The position numbers were made by a program, and so were the translations under genes. From Acidimicrobiaceae bacterium (lineage in GTDB: Bacteria > Actinomycetota > Acidimicrobiia > Acidimicrobiales > RAAP-2): 64,000 nucleotides of DNA. Where the stretch lies: contig PKXJ01000032.1 in the NCBI GenBank assembly GCA_003132305.1, forward strand, positions 315,275-379,274, given 5' to 3'. The notes beneath the pieces are model-generated. The model searched no databases. It had not been told where the DNA came from and saw only the letters and a program-made list of their open reading frames with translations. Numbering within the stretch: the stretch's first letter is position 1; the number at the start of each line of letters is the position of its first letter. Of this stretch, positions 15,822 through 24,051 are shown piece by piece.

Positions 15822-16367
15822 CTTGGCTTCGCTGACGGGTTGAAAGAGCGTCGAGCGGTAGTGCACGAGCTCGCTGATGGACTCGCGAATATCGTCGAGC
15901 GCGCGATGCGACGACTCCTTCTCGGGCAAGGTCGACAGCACGTCGGGGTTCCATCGACGGGCCAGTTCCTTGATCGTCGACACGTCCACGTTGCGATAGT
16001 GCAAGAACGACTCGAGCCCGGGCATGTACTCCTGGAGAAATCGCCGATCGGTACCGATGGAGTTGCCGCACAGCGGAACCGATCTCGGCTCAGCGATGTG
16101 CTCTTTGAGGAATTCGAGGGTTTTGCTTTCGGCCTCTTCGGGCGTGATGGTGGAAGCGATGATCTCGGGCAAGAGGCCGGACTTGGTGTGCATCTCGGTG
16201 ACGAACGGACCCATTTCGCCTAACTGTTCGGGAGTGGCGTGCACCACCAGATCGGGACCTTCGGCGAGCACGTTGAGGTTGTCGTCGGTGATGAGCGTGG
16301 CGATTTCAACGATGACGTGACGAAGGGGCTCGAGGCCCGTCATCTCAAGATCCATCCACACCAGCAC
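15819..16367 (-). CDS. orn: Oligoribonuclease (DEDDh 3'-5' exoribonuclease)
   Basis: A 182-residue enzyme that degrades two- to five-nucleotide RNAs, including pGpG from cyclic-di-GMP breakdown, to mononucleotides. The acidic residues are in WMDLEMTGL near the N-terminus, GNSIGTDRRFL and SSHRALDDI, and the invariant His is in the last. Length is normal. The GTG at 16367 is 6 bases after TAGTGT and is preceded by no ribosome binding site. It is divergent from dut. Confidence 0.96.
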   Translation of the reverse strand: MLVWMDLEMTGLEPLRHVIVEIATLITDDNLNVLAEGPDLVVHATPEQLGEMGPFVTEMHTKSGLLPEIIASTITPEEAESKTLEFLKEHIAEPRSVPLCGNSIGTDRRFLQEYMPGLESFLHYRNVDVSTIKELARRWNPDVLSTLPEKESSHRALDDIRESISELVHYRSTLFQPVSEAK

Positions 16368-16373
16368 AGTGCG

Positions 16374-16379
16374 ACACTA
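16374..16379 (-). promoter_or_regulatory. -10 element TAGTGT of orn (leaderless)
   Basis: On the minus strand, TAGTGT ends 6 bases before the orn GTG. It lies 24 bases from the divergent dut -10 element. Confidence 0.5.
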
Positions 16380-16380
16380 C

Positions 16381-16409
16381 TTAAAGTCGCCGCGAGCCGT
16401 GTGTAGCCT
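16381..16409 (+). promoter_or_regulatory. Promoter of dut, TTAAAG-N17-TAGCCT (leaderless)
   Basis: A weak -35 TTAAAG at 16381-16386 and a -10 TAGCCT at 16404-16409 are 17 bases apart. The -10 ends 7 bases before the ATG at 16417. Confidence 0.5.
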
Positions 16410-16416
16410 TCCCGCT

Positions 16417-16851
16417 ATGGAAATCTTCGCCAAGGTGCTTCATCCCGACGCCGTACTGCCTCGCTACGCCAACGAAGGCGACGCGGGCTGTGATCTCGTG
16501 GCCGTGGAGTCGTGCACGCTTCGAGCCGGTGGGGGACGGGCGTTGGTCGCGACGGGTCTCGCGGTCGCGATTCCCGAAGGTCACGGGGGCTTCGTCCTTC
16601 CGCGTAGTGGACTCGCCTCAAAGCACGGGGTGACGTGCGCCAACGCGCCCGGCCTCATCGATCCGGGATATCGAGGTGAGCTGAAAGTCGCCCTGGTAAA
16701 CCTCGATCCCGAACGCGACTACCACGTCGAAAAGGGCGATCGAATCGCTCAACTGGTCGTCGTTCCTCTTGCAACGTCGAACTTTCGCCTGGTCGAAGAG
16801 TTACCGAGCGCCACGCGAGGCGTCGGCGGCTTCGGAAGTAGCGGGCGATGA
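16417..16851 (+). CDS. dut: dUTP diphosphatase (trimeric dUTPase)
   Basis: A 144-residue trimeric dUTPase that hydrolyses dUTP to dUMP and pyrophosphate, keeping uracil out of DNA and feeding dTMP synthesis. All five motifs are visible: EGDAGCDL, PRSGLAS, GLIDPGYRGE, GDRIAQLV and the C-terminal RGVGGFGSSG. The ATG at 16417 gives the usual N-terminus; a longer frame begins at 16369 within the orn promoter and is rejected. It overlaps the WS/DGAT gene by 4 bases. Confidence 0.96.
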   Translation: MEIFAKVLHPDAVLPRYANEGDAGCDLVAVESCTLRAGGGRALVATGLAVAIPEGHGGFVLPRSGLASKHGVTCANAPGLIDPGYRGELKVALVNLDPERDYHVEKGDRIAQLVVVPLATSNFRLVEELPSATRGVGGFGSSGR

Positions 16852-18275
16852 CCAAGTTCCTTGATCCCCTCGACAGTGCCTTCATCTTGCTCGAGACCCC
16901 GGGCACGTCGATGAACATTGGTGCTGTCATCGAACTCGAAGTTGGCGAGGTCACTGATCCGAGAGAACGATTTGAACTCATCGAGCGCAGCATCGCCGCG
17001 AGAGTTCACGAGATCCCGGTACTGACCCAACGCGTCGTGCGCGCCCCTTTTGACATGACGTGGCCAATCTTGGTCGAGGACGAGAAGTTCGACATCAACC
17101 GGCACGTCGTTCGCGCCGCGCTGCCCACGCCGGGCTCGCCGGCTCAGTTTGACGCGTTCGTGTCGGAGTTTCTCTCGCGGCCGCTGTCGCCTCAGCGGCC
17201 ACTGTGGCAGCTGCTCGTGATCGAAGGACTCGAAGACGGTCACGCCGCGTTGGTAATGAAGGTGCATCACGCGCTCGCTGACGGCGTGTCGTTCGCCGAG
17301 ACGTTCGCGAACCTATTCGACATATCGCCCGACGTTCGAGTTCCCGAGCCTCGGTTGGAGGCGGAAGAAGATGAGCCCACGGTAACGACGTCCCTCGGAC
17401 TGCTTCGACAAGCGTTCGGGAGAGTTCGTCGCCGTCCGCGACTTCTCGCGGAGAACGTCGCGACGTGGGGGAGTCGATTCTACGAGATCGTGCGGGCGGT
17501 TGTCACCGTCATCTCGGTACACGGCCGGAGAAACGCCACGCCCGATCAGCCGTCAATCTTTGAGGCGAGACGAACGTCACTCACCGGCGCGTCGGACATT
17601 GAAAAGTCATATCACCGAACCCGCGTTCCCTTAACGGACGTGAAGCGCGCTGCCAAAGCTCAAGGAGTTTCGGTTACCGACTTCGTCATGGCCACGACGA
17701 GCGGCGCACTCAAACGACTGCTCGACGATCGTGGTGACGTTCTAAAGAAAGATCTGATTGCGTTCGTGCCCATCAACGTGCGAGGAGAGGGCGACACCTC
17801 CTACCTGGGTAACCAGATCTCGGGAATGCTCGTCGCGTTACACATCGACGTCGCGGACCCCTTGGAGCGACTCCGTGCGATCTCGAGTGACTCGGTCAAA
17901 ACCCTCGGTGAGCAACGATTACATCGTGCCAAGATTTTTCAAGACGTGCCTCGAGTACTCGGACCAACGTTGCTGTCCTTTGGTGGCAAGGTGCTGTCCG
18001 CGTTCGGGCTGTTCGATCACTTGCCAATGGCGAACCTCTTGATTTCTTCGGTCGCCGGACCACCGATTCCACTGTGGCTCAGTGGCTATCGCGTTACCTC
18101 GGCCGCTCCGTTCGGCCCGCTCCTTGGCTCGTTCTCACTGAATATCACGGTGCTCGGTTTCGAGGAGAACCTGGAGTTTGGACTACTGGGTTGCGCTGAT
18201 CGGATGAGTGATCTTTCCGTGCTGCGCGACTACCTGTTTGAAGAAGCGAAGGCCTTAATATCCGCGTCATCGTAG
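16848..18275 (+). CDS. Wax ester synthase / diacylglycerol acyltransferase (WS/DGAT)
   Basis: A 475-residue bifunctional acyltransferase that joins acyl-CoA to fatty alcohols or diacylglycerol, making wax esters or triacylglycerol as storage lipid at the membrane. The catalytic HHxxxDG motif is HHALADG near residue 140. The conserved start LDPLDSAFILLETPGTSMNIG and the C-terminal NLLISSVAGPPIPLWLSGYRV (PLW motif) are present. Its ATG overlaps the dut stop, so it is co-transcribed with dut, an unusual partner. Most related actinobacteria carry several copies. Its preferred acceptor cannot be told. Confidence 0.93.
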   Translation: MTKFLDPLDSAFILLETPGTSMNIGAVIELEVGEVTDPRERFELIERSIAARVHEIPVLTQRVVRAPFDMTWPILVEDEKFDINRHVVRAALPTPGSPAQFDAFVSEFLSRPLSPQRPLWQLLVIEGLEDGHAALVMKVHHALADGVSFAETFANLFDISPDVRVPEPRLEAEEDEPTVTTSLGLLRQAFGRVRRRPRLLAENVATWGSRFYEIVRAVVTVISVHGRRNATPDQPSIFEARRTSLTGASDIEKSYHRTRVPLTDVKRAAKAQGVSVTDFVMATTSGALKRLLDDRGDVLKKDLIAFVPINVRGEGDTSYLGNQISGMLVALHIDVADPLERLRAISSDSVKTLGEQRLHRAKIFQDVPRVLGPTLLSFGGKVLSAFGLFDHLPMANLLISSVAGPPIPLWLSGYRVTSAAPFGPLLGSFSLNITVLGFEENLEFGLLGCADRMSDLSVLRDYLFEEAKALISASS

Positions 18276-18285
18276 TAAAGGGCGA

Positions 18286-18314
18286 TTGGTTTAACGCCGT
18301 GCGTCGGCTACAAT
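18286..18314 (+). promoter_or_regulatory. Promoter of tRNA-Gly, TTGGTT-N17-TACAAT
   Basis: TTGGTT at 18286-18291 and TACAAT at 18309-18314 are 17 bases apart and end 11 bases before the tRNA, close to the sigma-70 consensus. Confidence 0.7.
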
Positions 18315-18325
18315 CGAAGCACCAC

Positions 18326-18401
18326 GCGGACGTAGCTCAGTTGGTAGAGCGCGACCTTGCCAAGGTCGAGGTCGCCGGTTCGAGCCCGGTCGTCCGCTCC
18401 A
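18326..18401 (+). tRNA. tRNA-Gly (anticodon GCC), CCA encoded
   Basis: A 76-nt gene with acceptor GCGGACG pairing with CGTCCGC, discriminator T and an encoded CCA at 18399-18401. The anticodon arm is CGACC-TTGCCAA-GGTCG with GCC in the loop, and the T-arm carries the GGTTCGAGCCC pattern. Bases 18402-18534 downstream hold no gene that I can support. Confidence 0.97.
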
Positions 18402-18534
18402 AGAACTCTGGAACGATTCAGCGAAAATCGTGCACCGCCGACGCGCACCACGAACGACCATCGCGACTTGCGCTCGCCGGGTCCGTTCGCTGGCCGCGCG
18501 AGGGTCTGGCCCGGGTCCGCCGACAGTCACGTCG

Positions 18535-18540
18535 TACAGT
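18535..18540 (+). promoter_or_regulatory. -10 element TACAGT (leaderless small ORF at 18548)
   Basis: TACAGT ends 7 bases before the GTG at 18548, in the otherwise empty stretch after tRNA-Gly. It is probably the promoter for the two genes that follow. Confidence 0.45.
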
Positions 18541-18547
18541 TATTGGC

Positions 18548-18715
18548 GTGCGGGCCAACGGGATCTCTCTACTTGGCCGCCACGGAGAAGCGCCGTCGAC
18601 AACTCCCGGTGAGCGTCGACCGGCAAACGGTCGCGTAGTCGACCCTGAAGCTCGCGGGACCATCGCGCCCGTGGCGTTGGGTCACGGCCACGAACGAGTG
18701 ACGCGGTCGTCGTGA
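18548..18715 (+). CDS. Possible leaderless small protein coupled to the next gene
   Basis: A 55-residue frame starting at a GTG placed 7 bases after a TACAGT -10 element and ending in a TGA that overlaps the GTG of the next gene (18712) by four bases. The product is basic, Gly- and Arg-rich with no hydrophobic segment, and I recognise no family. Its value may lie in coupling translation of the downstream gene, which has no ribosome binding site of its own. The frame could equally be untranslated leader. Confidence 0.35.
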   Translation: MRANGISLLGRHGEAPSTTPGERRPANGRVVDPEARGTIAPVALGHGHERVTRSS

Positions 18716-19740
18716 GTACCAGCGCGCGCGTTGGCGAGTGGCGCGATCAACTCGCGGCCCACCCCTACGAGGTCAACGCCGGCGATTTCGTCCGATTCCA
18801 CGTCGACGCCAACGACGACGTCGTTTCGGGCATTGTGCGAGGCGTGAGTGCCGGTGGTGCCGAAGAATGTCGTGAATTTCGCCACGGTCTCGGTGAAGCC
18901 ACGGCTGATACGTTGCGCCTCTTCGCCATGCGGCGCACGCTCCAAGGCCGACGACAGGCCTCGTTGAGCCTCGTCAGCGAGGCGATGGACGGATATGCCC
19001 TCCTACCTAGGCTCAACGACGTGCCGTGGGAATCCTGGCTTAAGGCGGCACTGTTCGTCGCTCGTTCCCTCGGGCGTGACCTCGCTATGACGCGTCAACG
19101 TTTCGCTGAGGTGGCCGACGCCACTGCGGCGGCTCGCTGCGACGTCGCCGTGGAGTCCATGGTTCGCGTCGATACTCTGGCGCAGTGTCACCTCCTCGAG
19201 GTCACGACGAACTTCGGCACCGGCTTTGTCGAGATTCTCGTCTTTCGCAACACGCCCACGATTGGCCTCTTTGGAGCGCCTTCGAGCTTGGGGGTGAATG
19301 AGATCGAGTATCACCCGACGACTAATCTGGCCCAACTCGCGGCCGCCCTGGCCGACGCCCTGGACGCTTCACTCAAGGTGGTCACGGGTCCCATTGGCCA
19401 AGACCAGTTAGCCGCGACGTCTTTTTCTCTCATCGTCCCCGGCTCCTACCTGCCCACCACGGGCTGCCTGAGTTTTATCGCCGACGCCCTGGGCGACGGT
19501 GGGTCCTTTAGCGTGTTCGTGGCGGAACTGCCCGACGACGCCGACGTCGAAGAGCTGGCGATCGCCGCGAACGACGAGGACGGGCAGGCCGCAATCTACG
19601 ACGCGCACCGTGTCATTTTGTTCTGCGCCCAGCCCAGCTTTGACGAGAACGTCGATGTGCACGTCGACTTTCTCGACTTCGCAGGCCCCGCGCGCACCGC
19701 GCTCAGCGATCCCGCGACGGCTTCCTGGAAGGCGCGCTAA
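18712..19740 (+). CDS. Uncharacterised 342-residue protein
   Basis: Not recognised. It is a soluble, acidic protein without a signal peptide, membrane segment or known catalytic motif. It appears to have two similar-sized halves: a helical N-terminal half (about 1-150, including WESWLKAALFVARSLGRDLAMTRQRF) and an alpha/beta C-terminal half with strands ending in LLEVTTNFG, FVEILVFRN and FSVFVAELPDD. Codon use looks like that of its neighbours, so it is probably a resident gene. The GTG at 18712 has no Shine-Dalgarno sequence and overlaps the stop of the small upstream frame. The following gene starts about 115 bases later. Confidence 0.7.
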   Translation: MSTSARVGEWRDQLAAHPYEVNAGDFVRFHVDANDDVVSGIVRGVSAGGAEECREFRHGLGEATADTLRLFAMRRTLQGRRQASLSLVSEAMDGYALLPRLNDVPWESWLKAALFVARSLGRDLAMTRQRFAEVADATAAARCDVAVESMVRVDTLAQCHLLEVTTNFGTGFVEILVFRNTPTIGLFGAPSSLGVNEIEYHPTTNLAQLAAALADALDASLKVVTGPIGQDQLAATSFSLIVPGSYLPTTGCLSFIADALGDGGSFSVFVAELPDDADVEELAIAANDEDGQAAIYDAHRVILFCAQPSFDENVDVHVDFLDFAGPARTALSDPATASWKAR

Positions 19741-19857
19741 TACCGAGGACACTTGGACCACTTTCCAGGCTTGATTGGACGTACGTCGTTGTTAGAATCG
19801 TGATCCGCGGAACAGTAGCTAGGTAGGCGATTCATAGCGTTGGAAGGGTGGAGAGTC

Positions 19858-20250
19858 ATGGGCAAGACCACCGCCGCAGTAGTTTGTCTTCTCACCGTTG
19901 CCGGGAGTGTCGTCGGCCTTGATTCGAGTGTGGGCGCGGTTTCCGTCAGGACCGGCGTCATCACGGGAACGGTCATGGAGTGCGGACCGGGGCCCATCGT
20001 GGCGTCGCCGGGCGAACCGTCACCCTCGCCCAAGCCAGTATCCGTTGTCCTCATCCACAACAAGCACGCGTTCGAAAGTGAGTCGATCAAATTTCCTAAG
20101 ACGTTGCCGTGGACCGGGTCGTTCATCTTCAACGTTCCCGCCGGGCGTTACGAGGTCGTTTCGACGTACCAGGGTCACGTTCGCTGGGTGAAAGTCCGGC
20201 CCGGCAGTCGCAACGTGGTGAGCTTCGGACTCTTTGCGTGCCCCGAATAG
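19858..20250 (+). CDS. Small secreted protein, carboxypeptidase-regulatory-like fold
   Basis: A 130-residue protein with an N-terminal signal peptide (MGKTTAAVVCLLTVAG, cleavage likely near residue 27). The mature part begins with TGVITGTVMECGPG, has a Pro/Ser-rich loop PSPSPKP, and continues FNVPAGRYEVVSTYQGHVRWVKV, the pattern of carboxypeptidase-regulatory-like (transthyretin-type) beta-sandwiches found on cell-surface proteins. Two cysteines, at the start and end of the mature domain, could form a disulfide. The ATG at 19858 follows GGTGGAGAG. The function is unknown. Confidence 0.65.
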   Translation: MGKTTAAVVCLLTVAGSVVGLDSSVGAVSVRTGVITGTVMECGPGPIVASPGEPSPSPKPVSVVLIHNKHAFESESIKFPKTLPWTGSFIFNVPAGRYEVVSTYQGHVRWVKVRPGSRNVVSFGLFACPE

Positions 20251-20298
20251 CCGTGTCGTGATGAGGTCTTCTAAGTAGCGACGAAGAGCGTCGACGCT

Positions 20299-20778
20299 TT
20301 ACGGCAATCGATTCTGTTTTTTGGCGGCCTCGTGCGCCTTCACGATGGTTTCGAGAGAGACGGCTCGCTTGTTACCCGCGTGAGCCGGGTGGTGCTTGGG
20401 GCAGGCAACGTACGGCGTGCCGGGAACTGAGCGCCCGAGGTGGAGACAGCCTTTCACGTGACAGTTGTGGTGACGCCACACGGCCGCGACGCCGACCACG
20501 AGGGTGGCTTCTCCGATGTCTGACCCGAAGCCGCTCCAAAAGGCGTAGTAGGTGCCGGTCTCGTTAACGGTGCCGGTGTGGACCTCGAACCAGTGGAAGT
20601 AGAAGTCGTGCCAAATCGCGATCAAGACCGCGAGCACGGCAATGATGACCAATCCGGTCGCGAGTTTTAACCATCTCGGCAACTCGTCGTAGGTGCCCAT
20701 GACTCCCGCGTTGTCGGTTCCCGCCTCGATCGCGGCGGGTTCGGCGGACGTGTTGGAACTCGGTGCGTCTTGACTCAC
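20299..20778 (-). CDS. Membrane protein with a Cys/His-rich tail, unknown function
   Basis: A 159-residue protein with a polar N-terminus, a transmembrane helix at about residues 38-56, a second weaker hydrophobic stretch at about 78-101, and then a Cys/His-rich segment HHNCHVKGCLHLGR followed by YVACPKHHP. C106, C111, C126 and several histidines could bind a metal ion. Similar Cys/His motifs occur in short proteins of actinobacteria and their phages, from memory, without known function. The GTG at 20778 is preceded by a GGGGAACC stretch. It is transcribed against its neighbours on both sides. Confidence 0.65.
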   Translation of the reverse strand: MSQDAPSSNTSAEPAAIEAGTDNAGVMGTYDELPRWLKLATGLVIIAVLAVLIAIWHDFYFHWFEVHTGTVNETGTYYAFWSGFGSDIGEATLVVGVAAVWRHHNCHVKGCLHLGRSVPGTPYVACPKHHPAHAGNKRAVSLETIVKAHEAAKKQNRLP

Positions 20779-21076
20779 AACTGGTTCCCCATCTCTTCAT
20801 CAAGCGCCAGCGCACGGTAAGCACGTCATGCACGGATTCGTCGGTACGCCATGATCGATTCGCGCACGAATTTACCATGCTCGACGCTCGGATCCGTTGA
20901 TATGACTGACGTTGGAGGCAACGGCGCGAACGTCTAGGACTCATCCGTCGGTGGCGTCAAGCGAACCGAAGATCAAACCGCACCGCGCTCGTTCGTTGTT
21001 TCTATGAAACGATCACTTCCAGCGCCGTGGGCGCGCCAATCTCGGTGATGCCTAATGTTGGGGCCAGGAGGTGGTC

Positions 21077-22012
21077 GTGGTCCATTCAGCATTCGAACCT
21101 TTTCTTCGCGAGGCGCGTGCGAACCCCGAGCCGTCTCCCAAGAGCGTGACGGCCGACGAACGGCGACAGGCTTTTCGAAATGAGGCGCTCGCCCTGCAGG
21201 GTGAGATGGCCCCCATGACGTCACTGGAGGACCGAGAACTGGTGTTGGAGAGTCGAACCCTCAAGGCTCGGCTGTACGTGCCCGTCAATGAAGAAGCGCA
21301 AGCGTTAGTGGTCTACTTTCACGGAGGCGATTTCGTCATGGGTGACTTGGCCACTCACGAGTGGCTCTGTCGCCGCCTAGCTTTCGACACCAAGATGCGC
21401 TTTTTGGCCGTTGATTACCGCCTCGCACCCGAGTACCCGTTTCCTGCTGGTCTCAACGACGCGCTGGAGGCGATTCGCTACGTGGCGACGCACCGACGTG
21501 AGTTCGGCGATGAAAGCGCCCAACTCATCGTCATGGGCGACTCCGCGGGCGCCAATCTCGCCACCGTCGCCGCGACGCAACTGAGAGACGAGAACCTCGA
21601 CATCGTGGCGCAGGTCCTGATCTATCCGACGCTGGGTCCCGAGCTCGTCACCGACTCCGCCCATCGCTACGGCTCCGGCTACCTCCTCGACGTCGAGAAC
21701 TTGCGTTACGACTACGCCCAGTACCTCGGCGAGTTCGGCGATCACACCGACCCCCGGGTGACGCCCTTGCTCTCGACCGACCTCTTTCGGGTGGCGCCGG
21801 CGATCGTGGTCGTCGCCGAGTGTGATCCCTTGCGCGACGAAGGAGTGGCCTACGCGGGACTGCTCCGACACTACGGCGTCGCGGTGGAACTCCTCGAAGC
21901 GAAGGGTATGGTGCACGGTTTTTTGGAGATGGGCGGCGTCATTCCCGAAGCGTTGGCCATTGTCGACGATTTAGCTACCCACCTTCATCGTCTGGTTGAA
22001 GTCGCTTCGTGA
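21077..22012 (+). CDS. Alpha/beta-hydrolase, HSL-type esterase
   Basis: A 311-residue esterase of the hormone-sensitive-lipase family (bacterial group IV). The oxyanion motif is YFHGGDFVMG, the nucleophile elbow GDSAGAN, the acid Asp lies in AECDPLRDEG and the His in GMVHGFLEM. Substrates are usually short acyl esters; none can be assigned. AGGAGG at 21066-21071 supports the GTG at 21077 rather than the one at 21071. The sulfatase GTG overlaps its stop, so the two are coupled. The 298 bases before it (20779-21076) hold no gene beyond a possible TAATGT -10 at 21053. Confidence 0.92.
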   Translation: MVHSAFEPFLREARANPEPSPKSVTADERRQAFRNEALALQGEMAPMTSLEDRELVLESRTLKARLYVPVNEEAQALVVYFHGGDFVMGDLATHEWLCRRLAFDTKMRFLAVDYRLAPEYPFPAGLNDALEAIRYVATHRREFGDESAQLIVMGDSAGANLATVAATQLRDENLDIVAQVLIYPTLGPELVTDSAHRYGSGYLLDVENLRYDYAQYLGEFGDHTDPRVTPLLSTDLFRVAPAIVVVAECDPLRDEGVAYAGLLRHYGVAVELLEAKGMVHGFLEMGGVIPEALAIVDDLATHLHRLVEVAS

Positions 22013-23475
22013 ACGTCCTCTTTATCACGCTCGACCAGTTTCGCGGTGACTCGTACGGCGCCGCGGGTCATCCACTCGTCGTAACCCCGACACTGGACCG
22101 CGTCGCCGCCGAAGGCGTTCGCCTCGAGCGGCACTACTCCCAAGCAGCGCCGTGCGCGCCGGGACGAGCCGCGATCTACACCGGGATGTATCAGATGAAC
22201 AACCGGGTGGTCGCTAACGGCACGCCGCTCGCGCGGGGCTTTGACAATTTGGCGTTCGTCGCGCGACGCGCCGGCTACGACCCGACGCTCTTTGGCTACA
22301 CCGACCAGGGCCTCGATCCCTACAGTGCCAATGGTCCCGACGATTCGCGTCTGAACTTCTACGACGGTGTCTTGCCGGGATTTTCGGTCGGTCTCTACCA
22401 GCCGGAGAGTCTGGCGGGTTGGGTGCAGGACCTGCGCGCCAAGGGCTACGACGTTCAAGGTGGCTGGGCCGATCTGGCTCGAGGCGAGCCCGAGCGCCCG
22501 GCGCAAGACTCGCTCAGCGGGTTTCTTACGACGCGCTTTCTCGAGTGGCTCGATTATCAAGAAAGCGGCTGGTTCGCTCATCTCAGTTTCCTGCGTCCGC
22601 ACCCGCCCTACGCCGCGGCCGGAGAGTTCTCGCGCATGTACGACCCCGCCGACGTCGAGACGCCGATCGCGCCGGTGAAAAAAGAACAACGTCATCCCTT
22701 GCACGAGGCCGCCCTGAAGTGGAAGAACGTGGCCGCACCGCGCGACCTCGACGCCATGAGATTTCTCCGGGCGCAGTACTACGGAATGATCTCTGAAGTC
22801 GACGCGCAACTGGGCCGGGTCGTGAAGACCCTCGAAGAGCGCGGTGAGTGGCACGACACCCTCGTCGTCGTGACCTCGGACCACGGTGATCAGCTCGGTG
22901 ATCACGGACTCATCGAGAAGCTCGGTTTCTTTCCGCAGAGTTACCACGTCATTGGACTGTGGCGTGACCCGCGCGCAACGGGCGGCACGTCAATTCCGCG
23001 CTTCACGGAAAACGTGGATCTGTTGCCGACCCTGGCCGACGCCTTAGGCGTGGAGGTGCCCGTGCAGTGCGACGGAAGAACGCTGACGCCACTTTTTCAC
23101 GACGCGGGATCGCCCTGGCGCGACGCGGCGCACTACGAGTGGGACAGCCGCTTCATGTTGCTCGACACGACTGGGTCACCACCGCCCACGAGCCAAACGC
23201 TCGCGCGACGCAACCTCGCGGTTTCGGTGAGCGACGATCTCGCGTACGTCCAATTTGGCGATGGATCGTATCGGTGTTTTGATCTCGCCGTCGATCCCAC
23301 GTGGCGCACGGAGTGCCGTGACGTTGAGCGAGTGTTGCGGGCCGCGCAACGACAACTCGTCTGGCGCCAGGAACACCTTCGCCACGACCTCACGGACATG
23401 TTGCTCTCGCCCGAACGCCTCGGCCACTGGCCGAGTGAACTCCACCTCGATCCCTTAGCGGAGTCCGTCTCGTAG
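22009..23475 (+). CDS. Sulfatase-family hydrolase (formylglycine type)
   Basis: A 488-residue member of the alkaline-phosphatase/sulfatase superfamily. The metal-binding start NVLFITLDQFRGD and the motif CAPGR at residues 49-53 match CxPxR, whose Cys is converted to formylglycine in active sulfatases. The second metal site VVTSDHGDQLGDHG is also present. Cys-type sulfatases need a formylglycine-generating enzyme, not encoded here. Some relatives with this motif are phosphonate or phosphodiester hydrolases. It has no signal peptide, so it acts in the cytoplasm. It is coupled to the esterase gene and ends 21 bases inside the convergent tetR gene. Confidence 0.9.
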   Translation: MNVLFITLDQFRGDSYGAAGHPLVVTPTLDRVAAEGVRLERHYSQAAPCAPGRAAIYTGMYQMNNRVVANGTPLARGFDNLAFVARRAGYDPTLFGYTDQGLDPYSANGPDDSRLNFYDGVLPGFSVGLYQPESLAGWVQDLRAKGYDVQGGWADLARGEPERPAQDSLSGFLTTRFLEWLDYQESGWFAHLSFLRPHPPYAAAGEFSRMYDPADVETPIAPVKKEQRHPLHEAALKWKNVAAPRDLDAMRFLRAQYYGMISEVDAQLGRVVKTLEERGEWHDTLVVVTSDHGDQLGDHGLIEKLGFFPQSYHVIGLWRDPRATGGTSIPRFTENVDLLPTLADALGVEVPVQCDGRTLTPLFHDAGSPWRDAAHYEWDSRFMLLDTTGSPPPTSQTLARRNLAVSVSDDLAYVQFGDGSYRCFDLAVDPTWRTECRDVERVLRAAQRQLVWRQEHLRHDLTDMLLSPERLGHWPSELHLDPLAESVS

Positions 23476-24039
23476 GGTGGTCAGCAGGTGACGGAACGTC
23501 TCGTCGCGATTCGTGGCGAAGTTAATGTCGAGAAGTTCGAGCGCCACGTAGCCGTGACACGCTGACCAGATGATTTGGGCGGCGTCACCCGCGCGCGAGT
23601 TCGAAAAGAGTCCGTCTTGTTGACAGCGCTCAACACCGACGACCAGGGTCTCGTAACACTGCGCGGCGACTTGCGCGGCCTCGATCGAGGGCTGAAAGTT
23701 GCGAAATCGGTGCATGAACATCACCGTGTAGACACCGCGGTTCTCTAGGGCGAAGCTTCGATAGGCGAGTCCCGCGTTGAAGAGATCCTCTTCGGGGGAA
23801 CTCGTGTGAAAGGTCACGGCGTCACGCAACCCTTCAAAACCTTCGATCCACAGTCCTTCGAGAACGCCATTCACGCCCTCGAAGTGGTTGTAAATGGCCA
23901 TCGGGGCGACGTGGGCCCGACGGGCGATGGCGCGAACGGTAAATCCGTCGGGCCCCTCGTCGTCGAGGATCGCGAGGGCGGCGAGCAGGACCTCAGGGCC
24001 GATCTCCGTCGAGGGCGTACGAGCCGTTCGTCTGATCAC
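23455..24039 (-). CDS. TetR-family transcriptional regulator
   Basis: A 194-residue regulator. The helix-turn-helix lies near residues 25-50 (FTVRAIARRAHVAPMAIYNHFEGVNGVLEGLW), followed by a helical ligand domain of the TetR_C_33-like type. It is divergent from an MFS efflux gene with two palindromes between them, so it very probably represses that pump and itself. The GTG at 24039 is 6 bases after TATACT on the minus strand. A longer frame from 24114 would read through both operators and is rejected. Confidence 0.92.
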   Translation of the reverse strand: MIRRTARTPSTEIGPEVLLAALAILDDEGPDGFTVRAIARRAHVAPMAIYNHFEGVNGVLEGLWIEGFEGLRDAVTFHTSSPEEDLFNAGLAYRSFALENRGVYTVMFMHRFRNFQPSIEAAQVAAQCYETLVVGVERCQQDGLFSNSRAGDAAQIIWSACHGYVALELLDINFATNRDETFRHLLTTLRDGLR

Positions 24040-24045
24040 TTGACC

Positions 24046-24051
24046 AGTATA
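24046..24051 (-). promoter_or_regulatory. -10 element TATACT of tetR (leaderless)
   Basis: On the minus strand, TATACT ends 6 bases before the tetR GTG. It overlaps the first operator palindrome (24049-24065). Confidence 0.6.

Noticed and set aside
18326-21070. Possible genomic island inserted at tRNA-Gly
   Set aside because: There is no integrase, no repeat of the tRNA 3' end and no obvious change in base or codon use; only the unknown genes suggested it.
21985-22947. A 320-codon minus-strand frame inside the sulfatase gene
   Set aside because: Shadow of the sulfatase gene, which has the CxPxR and metal-binding motifs.
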